Source: Haloechinothrix_A salitolerans (GTDB lineage Bacteria; Actinomycetota; Actinomycetes; Mycobacteriales; Pseudonocardiaceae). Taken from it: DNA of 64,000 nucleotides. The notes beneath the pieces are model-generated. The model was not told where the DNA came from. It made no database searches and saw only the letters and a program-made list of their open reading frames with translations. Every line of letters begins with the position of its first letter. Position 1 is the stretch's first letter. A program made the translations under genes and the position numbers. Shown one piece after another: positions 1-8,009 of this stretch. The stretch is taken from the NCBI RefSeq assembly GCF_039544105.1, contig NZ_BAABLA010000028.1. One strand, 5' to 3'.

Positions 1-102
1 TTGAACTCAGGAGTAAACGACCGACGATTCTTTGACACTGGCTTCCTCTCTTCCGAACAAAAACCCTAGTGGGTTCGCTGTCCGGAAGATCAACAGCCCC
101 TC

Positions 103-806
103 AATGGGCCGTGGAAGACCGCGCACGAGCGGTTGCGGTTGTGGACCGCGGACGGCACCTGGCAGAAGATCCTGGACGAGGTGATCGTCAAAGACGACTC
201 TGTCGGCGAGGTCGAGTGGATCATTTCGGTCGATTCGAGCGTGGTCCGGGCGCACCAGCACGCTGCTGGCGCCCGGAAAAAGGGGGCTGCACGCCCGGCG
301 TCGAGGCGCTCGCGGTCGACGGGGAAGGACTCGGCCGGTCTCGCGGCGGACTGAGCACCAAAATTCACCTCGCCGTCGACGGCCGCGGGCTGCCACTGCG
401 AGTGCTGCTCACTGGAGGCCACGCCGGTGACAATCCGCAACTGCTGCCGCTGCTCGACGGCATCGCGGTCGCCCGGATCGGACCAGGCAGACCGCGATGC
501 CGACCTGACGCGGTGGTCGCGGACAAGGCCTACTCGCATCCCTCAACCCGGCAAGCGATGCGGGACCGGCGCATCCGGTTCGTCAGTCCCGAGCGCGAGG
601 ATCAGATCGCTCGCCGCGTCGCCAGAGGTTCCCGCGGCGGGCGACCCCCCGCCTTCGACGCTGAGGCCTACAAGCGGCGCAACGTGGTCGAACGGTGTTT
701 CAACCGGCTCAAACAGTTCCGCGACCTGGCTACCCGCTACGCCAAACGCGCTGCCTACTACCAAGCCGAACTCACCATCGCCGCCATCATCCTGTGGCTC
801 CGATGA
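103..806 (+). pseudogene. IS5-family transposase remnant, N-terminus missing
   Basis: The frame covering about 103-354 encodes the end of the first reading frame (WKTAHERLRLWT, then VIVKDDSVGEVEW). The frame running to 806 encodes the catalytic half, with GLSTKIHLAVD, DKAYSHP and ERCFNRLK. The two overlap at an A5G5 run (277-286), where a -1 slip would join them, as is usual for this IS group. The first 40 or so residues are absent and no start is left, so it is not expected to work alone. It is closely similar to the transposase at 32518-33398, which might act on its remaining end. Confidence 0.75.
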
Positions 807-821
807 CTTACAGGACACGCC
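103..821 (+). mobile_element. IS5-family (IS427-like) element, 5'-truncated
   Basis: The right end is intact: it finishes in an outer repeat reading inward GGCGTGTCCTGTAAG and is followed by CTAG at 822-825. This matches the complete copy at 32503-33434. Similarity to that copy starts only at about position 103, inside the N-terminal third of the transposase. The left third and left inverted repeat are therefore missing, replaced by about 100 bases I do not recognise. This copy runs in the opposite orientation to the complete one. Confidence 0.8.
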
Positions 822-935
822 CTAGTCGAACCACGCACCCGCCACGCCCGCCTGCGCGGTCTCACCCGCCCAGTCCGCGGCTACTTCCGCAAGGCATCCG
901 TCAAGCAACCCGTTACCTGCGGCCTGGCCGCCTGA
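822..935 (+). pseudogene. C-terminal fragment of an unidentified protein cut by the IS
   Basis: Directly after the IS, an open frame without a start runs 37 codons to a stop at 933-935. It encodes a basic tail (RTRHARLRGLTRPVRGYF) 13 bases before the recombinase start. Its position, just upstream of a serine recombinase in an actinomycete integrative element, and its codon use suggest the tail of an element gene such as a replication initiator or excision protein. The sequence is too short to identify. The IS seems to have replaced the rest. Confidence 0.35.
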
Positions 936-948
936 GAGAGGAGAACGC

Positions 949-3126
949 ATGAGAGCAACCAATCGACAAGTCCGGGAAGCGGCCAGCGGGACACACACAA
1001 CCAAGCGGGCCGTGCTCTACCTCCGCGTATCCACGCCCAGCCAGGTCAACACCGACTACAACCCCGAAGGAATCTCGATCCCCGCCCAGCGTGAGGCGGG
1101 TGAGCGCAAGGCTGGCGAACTCAAGGCCAAAGTCGTCAATGAGTTTGTCGAACCAGGCCGCACGGCAACAAGCATCGACAAACGGCCCGTGTTCCAAGAG
1201 ATGATCGCCTGGGTCAAGGCCCAAGACGACATCGACTACATCATCGTCTACCACTTCAACCGCATTTTCCGAAACAGCATCGACGCCGCCATCACCAAGC
1301 GGGAACTCGGCAAGTTCGGCGTTCGGGTCGTCTCCACCGTGCTCGACATGGGCGAGTCGCCCGAAAGCCAGATGGTCGAGACCATCATCCACGCCGTAGA
1401 CCAATACCAGTCCCAAGCCAGCGGCGCGGACATCGCCTACAAGATGGGCCAGAAGGCCAAGAACGGCGGCACTGTCGCCAGGGCCAAAATCGGCTACCGC
1501 AACGTCCGGGAGCAGATCGACGGCCGCGAAATCCGCACTATCGCCCTTGATGAGAAGCGGGCACCGCTCGTGCTCAAAGCCTTCGAGTTGTACGGCACCG
1601 GCGACTACACCGGAGAGCAGGTGCATCAAGTCGTCACCGCCGCCGGACTCACGACCCGTGCCACCAAGCGCAAGCCCGAACAGCCCGTCTCCCTCAACAC
1701 CATCTACGAGATGCTGCAAGACAGCTACTACATCGGGGTTGTCACGTACAAGGACGAGGAGTACGAAGGCCGTCACCCGGCTATCGTCACGCCCGAACTC
1801 TTCGACCGCGTACAGCGCGTGCTCGCCCTGCGGCACGGCGGCGGCACCAGGGAGCGGCAACACAACCACTACCTCAAAGGCTCGGTCTGGTGTGCCCGAT
1901 GCCAACGGCGCTTCGTCGTCCAGCGCGCCAAAGGCAACGGCGGTACCTACTTCTATTTCTTCTGCGTCGGACGGCAGAAAGGCATCTGCGACCAGCCGTA
2001 CCTGTCGATCGAGCAGGTAGAACGGCAAGTCATACAGCACTACGCGACCGTCCGCCTTGTGGATGCGTTCCAACAACGTGTACGCCGCCAGCTTGACGAC
2101 GCCCTAGTCTACGAGCTGAGCAGCATGGACACCCTCCGCAAGCGGCTCACTGCCCGCCTGGACGAGCTGAGCGTGAAGGAAGATCAGTACCTCGACCTCG
2201 TGGGCGACCCCGAGTGGCCCCAAGGCAAGCTCAAGCAGAAGCTCGCCACGATCGACCGCGAACGTGGCGAAATCCTGAACAAGCTCGCCGACACCACCGG
2301 CAAGATCGACGTCGGACGGCGCTACTTCTTGAGTGCCCTCGACCTGTTGCGTGACCCGCAGCGCTTCTACACCGACGCAGGCACCAGCCTCCGCCGGGCG
2401 CTGAACAAGGTCATCTTCGAACGGCTGTACATCGACGATGCCGACGGAGTGACCGGCCATGTCCTCAAGGACGGCCTGGCCGAGCTGGTCGAGGCCGGGC
2501 AACCTGCCAGCAGGCGCTACCTGCGCCGTGCCGTACGCACGGGCAGCCTGACCTTCCCCCACAACGAAACCAGCCCCATCCCGAAGGATGAGGCTGGTGA
2601 CGGTTCGACCGAAGCGGGCCGACTCGCCCTGATCCTTTCGGGTCAGGGTTCGAATAGAACCGCTTTGGTGGAGGTTAGGGGAGCTTACTCGAACACAAAA
2701 GACCAGGTCAGGGCCCTGGAAGAGCTCCGTGAGAAGCTTCCCCGCCTCGATACACCCGAGCCGCCGGAGATCAAGCGCGACCGTCCCGGCCGCGCCCGGC
2801 AACTCGGCGCCGAGCAGGTCGAGCAGCTGATCGCTGACTACCGGTCCGGTGCGACGGTGTACGAGCTCGGCGACCGGTTCGGCATCGAACGGCGAACGGT
2901 CAGCAGCATCCTCCACCGGCACGGCGTGCCGATGCGCCGCCGCGGCCTCTCGCCCGAGCAGGTCGACGACGCCATCCACCTCTACAACCTCGGCTGGTCC
3001 CTGGCCCGAGTCGGTGATCACCTCGGGGTCAACCACACCACCGTGTTGAACAAGCTGCGCGAACGCGGCATCCCTACGCGAGACACCCACGGGCGCCCGC
3101 GCGTCGAAGCAGGTGGTACTCGATGA
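949..3126 (+). CDS. Large serine recombinase with C-terminal tandem helix-turn-helix extension
   Basis: This is a site-specific integrase of the large serine recombinase family. The resolvase domain (about 20-170) carries the catalytic motif YLRVST with Ser28. It is followed by the recombinase domain (about 190-300), a zinc ribbon (CARC near 317, then CVG and CDQ) and a coiled coil (about 390-470). The core ends near residue 560. The remaining ~165 residues are unusual and hold two Hin-like helix-turn-helix units (EQLIADYRSGATVYELGDRF and DDAIHLYNLGWSLARVGDHL). The start has a GAGAGGAG ribosome site. It overlaps the next gene by ATGA. A related but headless recombinase lies at 28151-29781. 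Confidence 0.9.
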   Translation: MRATNRQVREAASGTHTTKRAVLYLRVSTPSQVNTDYNPEGISIPAQREAGERKAGELKAKVVNEFVEPGRTATSIDKRPVFQEMIAWVKAQDDIDYIIVYHFNRIFRNSIDAAITKRELGKFGVRVVSTVLDMGESPESQMVETIIHAVDQYQSQASGADIAYKMGQKAKNGGTVARAKIGYRNVREQIDGREIRTIALDEKRAPLVLKAFELYGTGDYTGEQVHQVVTAAGLTTRATKRKPEQPVSLNTIYEMLQDSYYIGVVTYKDEEYEGRHPAIVTPELFDRVQRVLALRHGGGTRERQHNHYLKGSVWCARCQRRFVVQRAKGNGGTYFYFFCVGRQKGICDQPYLSIEQVERQVIQHYATVRLVDAFQQRVRRQLDDALVYELSSMDTLRKRLTARLDELSVKEDQYLDLVGDPEWPQGKLKQKLATIDRERGEILNKLADTTGKIDVGRRYFLSALDLLRDPQRFYTDAGTSLRRALNKVIFERLYIDDADGVTGHVLKDGLAELVEAGQPASRRYLRRAVRTGSLTFPHNETSPIPKDEAGDGSTEAGRLALILSGQGSNRTALVEVRGAYSNTKDQVRALEELREKLPRLDTPEPPEIKRDRPGRARQLGAEQVEQLIADYRSGATVYELGDRFGIERRTVSSILHRHGVPMRRRGLSPEQVDDAIHLYNLGWSLARVGDHLGVNHTTVLNKLRERGIPTRDTHGRPRVEAGGTR

Positions 3127-3884
3127 CGCGGCGTGCGGCTATGTCGGCGCGATCATCTGCGGACGGTGCCAGTGTCGTGCAGGCCGTCACCGTGATCATG
3201 GGTGTGGTCGTCGGCCTCACCTTTCTCTTCGGCTTCGGCAACGTCCTCAATCTCGGGCTTCGGCTTGGTGTACCAGTCTGGGTCGCTCCGCTCGTCGCAC
3301 CTGCGGTCGATCTGTCAGTCCTTGGTCTGCTGCTGGGTACCCGGCATCTGGCGCTCGCCGGGGCCTCCGCGGACGTACTGCGGCCGGCTCGTCGGCTGCT
3401 GATCTTCGCGAGTGTGGTCACGTTGGCGTTGAACGTGGCAGACCCGGTAGTCGCGGGTGAGTACGGAAAGGCGGCCTTCGACACGGTTGGGCCGCTGCTT
3501 CTGATCGGCTGGGCCGAGGTCGGCCCCGGCTTCCTGCAAGCGCTCGGCGCGACCACGCAGTCGGCAGACGTCAACGGCCTCGTCGGCATCGAGCAACCTG
3601 AGCCTCATGCCCTGGACAAGTCGGAGGGTGCATCGGTGCAGTGCCTACCCGAACAGCAGGAGTTCGGAGTGCGGAAGCACGGTCGACAGCCTCCTCGGAG
3701 GCGTCCCCTCGATGCACTCTTGGAGCAGGCACGACGGGAGGACGCCGCCCATCGCGAGGCCCATCAGAGGCCGATATCGGCCGACAGCTTGCGTGTTCGT
3801 CTGCACATCGGTGCGGGCCGGGCCCGGCAGTTGGTCAAGATCATTCGTTCGGAGTGTGGCGAACGGGCGGCACAGGCGGCATGA
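3123..3884 (+). CDS. DUF2637/SpdB-like membrane protein of an integrative element
   Basis: The 253-residue protein has four hydrophobic segments (about 20-45, 55-80, 98-113, 122-145), then a soluble tail ending in a helix-turn-helix-like stretch (ISADSLRVRLHIGAGRARQLVK). DUF2637/SpdB proteins accompany actinomycete conjugative elements and are linked to mycelial spread of the transferred DNA. The ATGA overlap with the recombinase shows translational coupling. A family relative sits in the same relative place behind the second recombinase (29975-30703), so the two loci represent the same kind of module. Confidence 0.75.
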   Translation: MTRRAAMSARSSADGASVVQAVTVIMGVVVGLTFLFGFGNVLNLGLRLGVPVWVAPLVAPAVDLSVLGLLLGTRHLALAGASADVLRPARRLLIFASVVTLALNVADPVVAGEYGKAAFDTVGPLLLIGWAEVGPGFLQALGATTQSADVNGLVGIEQPEPHALDKSEGASVQCLPEQQEFGVRKHGRQPPRRRPLDALLEQARREDAAHREAHQRPISADSLRVRLHIGAGRARQLVKIIRSECGERAAQAA

Positions 3885-3964
3885 ACACGCTCGACGGGGG
3901 TGATACTGCTCAGGGTGGCGACTGCGCGTCGTGTCGTCCGAACCGGGTATTCGGGAGGTGGCCG

Positions 3965-4264
3965 ATGACCGTTCAGCCCGAAAAGGCATCCGCTGTGGTG
4001 GAGAGCTGCTGGTGCTGCGGCACTCAGTACTCGGAGGCCGAGTTGGTGCGTCTGGGACAGCATCCCGAGGTCGGAGTATGCCTGCGGTGCGCGCGGTGGT
4101 TGCAACGACGTGCTGTCCAACGCCTTGACGAACGGCATCCATCACCGGGCGGGCGACTGCGCGGCGGGATCCGCGCCATTCGCGCAACTGTGATCAGAAA
4201 GGGCTGGCATCAGCGCGGCCAGCTGGGCGTCTTGCTGCGCTGGCTCGACCGGCACCTGCCGTAG
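3965..4264 (+). CDS. Small zinc-ribbon protein
   Basis: The 99-residue protein has a CWCC motif followed 24 residues later by CLRCARW, a likely four-cysteine zinc ribbon, and a basic C-terminal half. I start it at the ATG with a good GGGAGG site six bases upstream. An earlier in-frame ATG at 3881 overlaps the spdB-like stop and is the alternative. Small zinc-ribbon proteins next to DUF2637 genes are common in actinomycete integrative elements. Their function is unknown to me. Confidence 0.6.
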   Translation: MTVQPEKASAVVESCWCCGTQYSEAELVRLGQHPEVGVCLRCARWLQRRAVQRLDERHPSPGGRLRGGIRAIRATVIRKGWHQRGQLGVLLRWLDRHLP

Positions 4265-4283
4265 CGGCACGGCGGTGCTCGTC

Positions 4284-4315
4284 TTGACCCTGTACCTCGG
4301 TACAGGGTTCATGCT
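4284..4315 (+). promoter_or_regulatory. MerR-type mer promoter/operator
   Basis: A -35 TTGACC (4284-4289) and a -10-like CATGCT (4310-4315) are separated by an over-long 20-base spacer. The spacer region holds a perfect dyad ACCCTGTAC-CTCG-GTACAGGGT (4287-4308). This is the architecture of promoters twisted into activity by MerR regulators. Transcription would begin at about the merR GTG at 4322, so the message is probably leaderless. Confidence 0.85.
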
Positions 4316-4321
4316 GGTGGT

Positions 4322-4747
4322 GTGCGAACGAGTCAGCTGGCCGAGCAGGCCGGGGTGAATACCCAGACATTGCGCTACTACGAGCGCCGAGGGCTGTTGC
4401 CGGAGCCGGAGCGCGAGCTGTCGGGGTACCGCGCCTACACCGCGGACGCGGTGCGGACCGTGCGGTTCATCAAGCGCGCCCAACGGCTGGGCTTCACTCT
4501 CGACGACATCGAGGACCTGCTGCACTTGGCTGCGGGCGGCCCCGACCACTGCGACGCGGTGCGGTCGATGGCCGGGACCCGGATCGCGGACGTCGACCGC
4601 CGCATCGCCGACCTGCGCGCCATGCGAGACGCGCTGGACAGGTTGGTCACCACCTGCGATCAGCCTCGCGCCCAGCGCGAATGCCCGATCCTGCACGGCA
4701 TCGCCCACCACACTCCCCGACCGGAAGAACCTCATGAACACGACTGA
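4322..4747 (+). CDS. merR: Mercury-responsive MerR-family regulator
   Basis: The 141-residue protein has an N-terminal MerR helix-turn-helix (TSQLAEQAGVNTQTLRYYE), a dimerisation helix and three cysteines at 77, 112 and 121. Their spacing (35 and 9) equals that of the mercury-binding cysteines of Tn501 MerR (82, 117, 126), which is strong evidence for Hg(II) sensing. It starts with GTG immediately after the promoter, without a leader. It overlaps merB by 14 bases, so regulator and lyase form one autoregulated transcript. No mercuric reductase or transporter is seen nearby. Confidence 0.92.
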   Translation: MRTSQLAEQAGVNTQTLRYYERRGLLPEPERELSGYRAYTADAVRTVRFIKRAQRLGFTLDDIEDLLHLAAGGPDHCDAVRSMAGTRIADVDRRIADLRAMRDALDRLVTTCDQPRAQRECPILHGIAHHTPRPEEPHEHD

Positions 4748-5714
4748 CCCGGCTGGGCGTTCCATGCTCGACTGCCCCGACGACAGCACGCCGGTTCGCG
4801 TCGAGCTGCTCTCGGCACCCGGTTGTCCGAATGTGGCCGCGACCCGCCGAATGCTGGTGGACTGTCTGACCGAGCTCGGCCTGGCCGTTCCAGTGGTCGA
4901 GCGGGTCGGCCGGTACCGGTCTCCGACCGTCCTGGTCAACGGTGTCGACGTAATGCGTGCGGCGAGTAGTGACCCGGTGGACGGGGACGCCTGCCGGCTC
5001 GACTTGCCCAGCCGCGACCGCGTACTCGCCGCGATCAACGCCAGCCTGACCGGGTGCGGCCGGCCGCTGACACTCGATTCGCTGCGCGACGCCGCTCGGG
5101 ACGGAACCGCCGCGCGGGCCGCGGCGCTCCCCGAACCGGTGCGCCGCCTGCATCGTGAGCTGCTCCGCGCGTTCCTGACCGCCGGTCGAGCACCTCACCG
5201 TTCGGAACTCCAGTCGATTGCCGACGGGTTCGGGGTCAGCCTGGCAGACGGGTTGCGCTGCCTGTCCGAACTCGATCTGGTCCAGTGCGGACAGGACAGG
5301 CGAATCCTGGTTGCCTACCCGTTCTCCGGCCAACCGACCGGGCACCGCGTGCGGCTGCCGGGCTTGCCCGCGGTCGACGCCATGTGCGCTATCGACGCCC
5401 TGGGCCTCCCGCTCATGACCGACCGGGACGCCGTGATCACGAGCATCGACCCGACAACCCAGCAAGTCATTAGCGTGCAGCGACGCGGAGATCGGTGGTT
5501 GTGGGTTCCCGCCACCACGGTGGTGCTCCTCGCGCAGACCGTCGGCTGCGGCACCGCCGCCGAGTATCTGTGCCCGTCGATCACCTTCCACGTAGATCAC
5601 GACCACGCCCACCGTCACTTGACACAGCATCCCGAACTGCACGGCTCGGTCCTTGGCCAGCACGAGGCCATCGAGATCGCCCGCATTTCCTTCGGCCACC
5701 TGCTGACCGAATAG
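4734..5714 (+). CDS. merB: Organomercurial lyase (MerB) with N-terminal thioredoxin-like domain
   Basis: MerB cleaves carbon-mercury bonds and releases Hg(II). The C-terminal two thirds contain the catalytic set: Cys218 and Asp221 in MCAIDALG, and Cys280 in EYLCPSI. Their spacing matches Cys96/Asp99/Cys159 of the R388 enzyme. The first ~105 residues are extra: a thioredoxin-like fold with APGCPN at 29-33 and SPTVLVNGVDV at 63-73. This type of domain usually occurs as a separate protein and could deliver thiol or mercury to the lyase. The enzyme is 326 residues, against about 210 for plain MerB. No merA is visible, so Hg(II) handling must occur elsewhere. Confidence 0.88.
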   Translation: MNTTDPAGRSMLDCPDDSTPVRVELLSAPGCPNVAATRRMLVDCLTELGLAVPVVERVGRYRSPTVLVNGVDVMRAASSDPVDGDACRLDLPSRDRVLAAINASLTGCGRPLTLDSLRDAARDGTAARAAALPEPVRRLHRELLRAFLTAGRAPHRSELQSIADGFGVSLADGLRCLSELDLVQCGQDRRILVAYPFSGQPTGHRVRLPGLPAVDAMCAIDALGLPLMTDRDAVITSIDPTTQQVISVQRRGDRWLWVPATTVVLLAQTVGCGTAAEYLCPSITFHVDHDHAHRHLTQHPELHGSVLGQHEAIEIARISFGHLLTE

Positions 5715-5815
5715 CGATTCGGAAGCCACGTGATGTGAGTTCCCTACATCTGTCGCCTCGTGGAGGTTGGCCAGCAGCACCTGGCGGGAGCAGGGCCTGT
5801 CGGGTCAACTGGGGG

Positions 5816-6709
5816 CGCGCATACGACGGCTGGGGTGAACGTATCGGCGCGGGGCAGATTCCCGGCGAGATGCACCTGTCCGCCGGCCAGGAACCGGTCG
5901 CGGCGGGTGTCTGCGCACACCTCACCACCGACGACGCGGTGACCGCGACGCACCGGCCGCACCACTTCGCCATCGCGCACGGCGTCGACCTGCGGAAGAT
6001 GGCCGCGGAGATCTTCGGCCGCGTCGATGGGCTCGGCCACGGCCGGGGCGGTCACATGCACCTGTTCGACCCCGACACCCACGTCTCCTGTTCCGGGATC
6101 ATCGCCGAGGGCTACCCGCCGGCGCTCGGGCAGGCGCTCGCGTTCCAGCGCCAGGGCAACGCCCGCATCGCGGTGGCGGTCACCGGCGAGGGCGCGGCGA
6201 ACCAGGGCGCCTTCCACGAATCCTTGAACCTGGCGTCGCTGTGGAAGCTGCCGGTGGTGTTCGTGGTGGAGGACAACGACTGGGGCATCTCGGTGCCGCG
6301 CAGCGCATCCACCTGTGTCACCTCGAACGCGGTCCGCGCCGCCGGCTACGACATGCCGGGCGAGCGGGTCGAAGACAACTCCGTCGAGGCGGTGCACGCG
6401 GCGGCGGAGCGGGCCGTCGCCCGTGCGCGGGCCGGGGAGGGACCCAGCCTGATCGAGGTCCACACGCTCCGGCTCTGGGGACACTTCGAAGGCGACGCGC
6501 AGGGCTACCGGCCCGACCTCGAAGGCGTGCCCGGCCGCGATCCGCTGCCGACCTACGAGGCCGAGCTGCGCCGAGCCGGCGTACTCGGCGACGCCGGGGC
6601 GCGGGAGGCGGCCGACGCGGCGGCGCAACGGGTGGAGGACGCGATCGCCTTCGCCAAGCAGAGCGCCGAACCGGCACCCGAAACCGCACGCGACTACGTG
6701 TTCGCCTGA
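5816..6709 (+). CDS. Acetoin/2-oxoacid dehydrogenase E1 alpha, 5'-truncated
   Basis: This is the thiamine-diphosphate-dependent E1 alpha chain of the acetoin/pyruvate dehydrogenase type. It shows HLSAGQEPVAAGVCAHL, GRGGHMHLFD and the ThDP motif GEGAANQGAFHESLN. Recognisable homology begins at RAYDGWGERIG, about 20-30 residues into a normal chain. Upstream the frame stays open but reads as non-homologous sequence, and no start with a ribosome site is present. The first internal ATG is at 5870. The 5' end was probably lost where the mer region joins the catabolic cluster, about 100 bases past merB. Function is doubtful unless a cryptic start is used. Confidence 0.75.
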   Translation, partial: RAYDGWGERIGAGQIPGEMHLSAGQEPVAAGVCAHLTTDDAVTATHRPHHFAIAHGVDLRKMAAEIFGRVDGLGHGRGGHMHLFDPDTHVSCSGIIAEGYPPALGQALAFQRQGNARIAVAVTGEGAANQGAFHESLNLASLWKLPVVFVVEDNDWGISVPRSASTCVTSNAVRAAGYDMPGERVEDNSVEAVHAAAERAVARARAGEGPSLIEVHTLRLWGHFEGDAQGYRPDLEGVPGRDPLPTYEAELRRAGVLGDAGAREAADAAAQRVEDAIAFAKQSAEPAPETARDYVFA

Positions 6710-6727
6710 CCCGATCGAGGAGAAGCC

Positions 6728-7774
6728 ATGACGCTCACCGAACCCTCGTCACCGGTACCCACCTCGACCCAACGCAAGCTCAGTACCGCCAAGGCCATGG
6801 TCGAGGGCATCGCGCAGGAAATGGAGCGTGATCCCGGCGTATTCGTGCTCGGCGAAGACGTCGGCAGTTACGGCGGGATCTTCAGCTCCACCACCGGGCT
6901 GCTGGAGAAGTTCGGCCCGCAGCGGGTGCTGGACACGCCGATCTCGGAGACCGCGTTCATCGGCACCGCGATCGGGGCCGCGGTCGAGGGCATGCGGCCG
7001 ATCGTGGAGCTCATGTTCGTCGACTTCTTCGGCGTGTGCATGGACCAGATCTACAACCACATGGCCAAGATCCACTTCGAGTCCGGCGGCAACGTCACGG
7101 TGCCGATGGTGCTCACCACGGCGGTCGGCGGCGGCTACTCCGATGGTGCGCAGCACTCGCAGTGCCTCTGGGGCACCTTCGCGCACCTGCCCGGCATGAA
7201 GGTGGTCGTGCCGAGTACGCCCGCGGACGCCAAGGGCCTGATGATCTCCGCCATCCGCGACGACAACCCGGTGGTCTACCTGTTCCACAAGGGGATCATG
7301 GGCCTGCCGTGGATGGCCAAGAACCGGCGCTCGATCGGCCCGGTGCCGGAGGACGAGTACGAGGTGCCCATCGGCAAGGCGAGCATCGTCCGCCCCGGCA
7401 GGGACGTGACGATCGTGACCCTGTCGCTGTCGGTGCACCACGCCCTTGACGTGGCCGACGAGCTGGCCGGCGACAACGTCGAGTGCGAGGTCATCGACCT
7501 GCGCAGCCTGGTGCCCATGGACACCGACACCATCCTCGAATCGGTTGGCCGGACCGGCAGGCTGCTCGTGGTGGACGAGGACTACCTCTCGTTCGGGTTG
7601 TCCGGCGAGGTGATCGCCCGCGTCGTCGAGCGCGATCCGACCCTGCTGCGCGCTCCCGCCAGGCGAGTCTGCGTTCCCGACGTGCCCATCCCGTACGCCC
7701 GCTCGCTCGAATACGCGGTCCTGCCGACCGCGGATCGGATCCGGCGGGCCGTGCTCGAGGTGGTCACCGCGTGA
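6728..7774 (+). CDS. Acetoin/2-oxoacid dehydrogenase E1 beta
   Basis: This transketolase-like beta chain pairs with the preceding E1 alpha to form the decarboxylating/cleaving E1 heterotetramer. Its 348 residues are full length. Family motifs include VFVLGEDVGSYGG, ISETAFIGTAIGAA, EVIDLRSLVPMDT and the C-terminal transketolase domain with VVDEDYLSFG. The ATG follows a GAGGAG site. It overlaps the lipoyl-carrier gene by GTGA. Acetoin dehydrogenase is the closest reading by eye. A branched-chain or pyruvate type cannot be excluded without a search. Confidence 0.85.
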   Translation: MTLTEPSSPVPTSTQRKLSTAKAMVEGIAQEMERDPGVFVLGEDVGSYGGIFSSTTGLLEKFGPQRVLDTPISETAFIGTAIGAAVEGMRPIVELMFVDFFGVCMDQIYNHMAKIHFESGGNVTVPMVLTTAVGGGYSDGAQHSQCLWGTFAHLPGMKVVVPSTPADAKGLMISAIRDDNPVVYLFHKGIMGLPWMAKNRRSIGPVPEDEYEVPIGKASIVRPGRDVTIVTLSLSVHHALDVADELAGDNVECEVIDLRSLVPMDTDTILESVGRTGRLLVVDEDYLSFGLSGEVIARVVERDPTLLRAPARRVCVPDVPIPYARSLEYAVLPTADRIRRAVLEVVTA

Positions 7775-8004
7775 CCGAGATCCCGTGTCCGATCATCTCC
7801 GACACCGACCCGGACGCCGAGGGGGTGGTCGCCACCTGGTTCGTCACCGATGGCGACCAGGTGCGGGAGGGCGACCTCATCGCCGAGGTAGCCGTCGACA
7901 AGGTCGACATGGAGATCCCGGCCCCCGCATCCGGCGTGATTCGGTTACTGGCCAAGGAAGGTGACGTCCTCACCCAGGGCACCGTCGTGGCCCGCATCGA
8001 GTGA
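7771..8004 (+). CDS. Stand-alone lipoyl carrier domain
   Basis: The 77-residue protein is a single biotinyl/lipoyl hammerhead domain. It has VVATWFVTDGDQVREGDLI and the lipoyl-lysine turn VAVDKVDMEIPAP. It would carry the acyl group produced by the E1 chains. Unlike acetoin dehydrogenase AcoC it has no subunit-binding or acyltransferase domain, and no E2 core or E3 gene is visible. It stops six bases before the convergent AraC gene. Either an unlinked E2/E3 is used or the carrier serves a different transfer. Confidence 0.8.
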   Translation: MTEIPCPIISDTDPDAEGVVATWFVTDGDQVREGDLIAEVAVDKVDMEIPAPASGVIRLLAKEGDVLTQGTVVARIE

Positions 8005-8009
8005 CCGCG

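Noticed and set aside
913..2076. Long open frames opposite the serine recombinase and other genes as extra genes
   Set aside because: They are mirror frames caused by high GC in the third codon position; they carry no domain, start signal or sensible composition.
2640..2680. GGGTTCGAAT stretch in the first recombinase as a tRNA T-arm remnant marking an attachment site
   Set aside because: No acceptor arm or rest of a tRNA could be folded around it; it lies inside a continuous coding frame.
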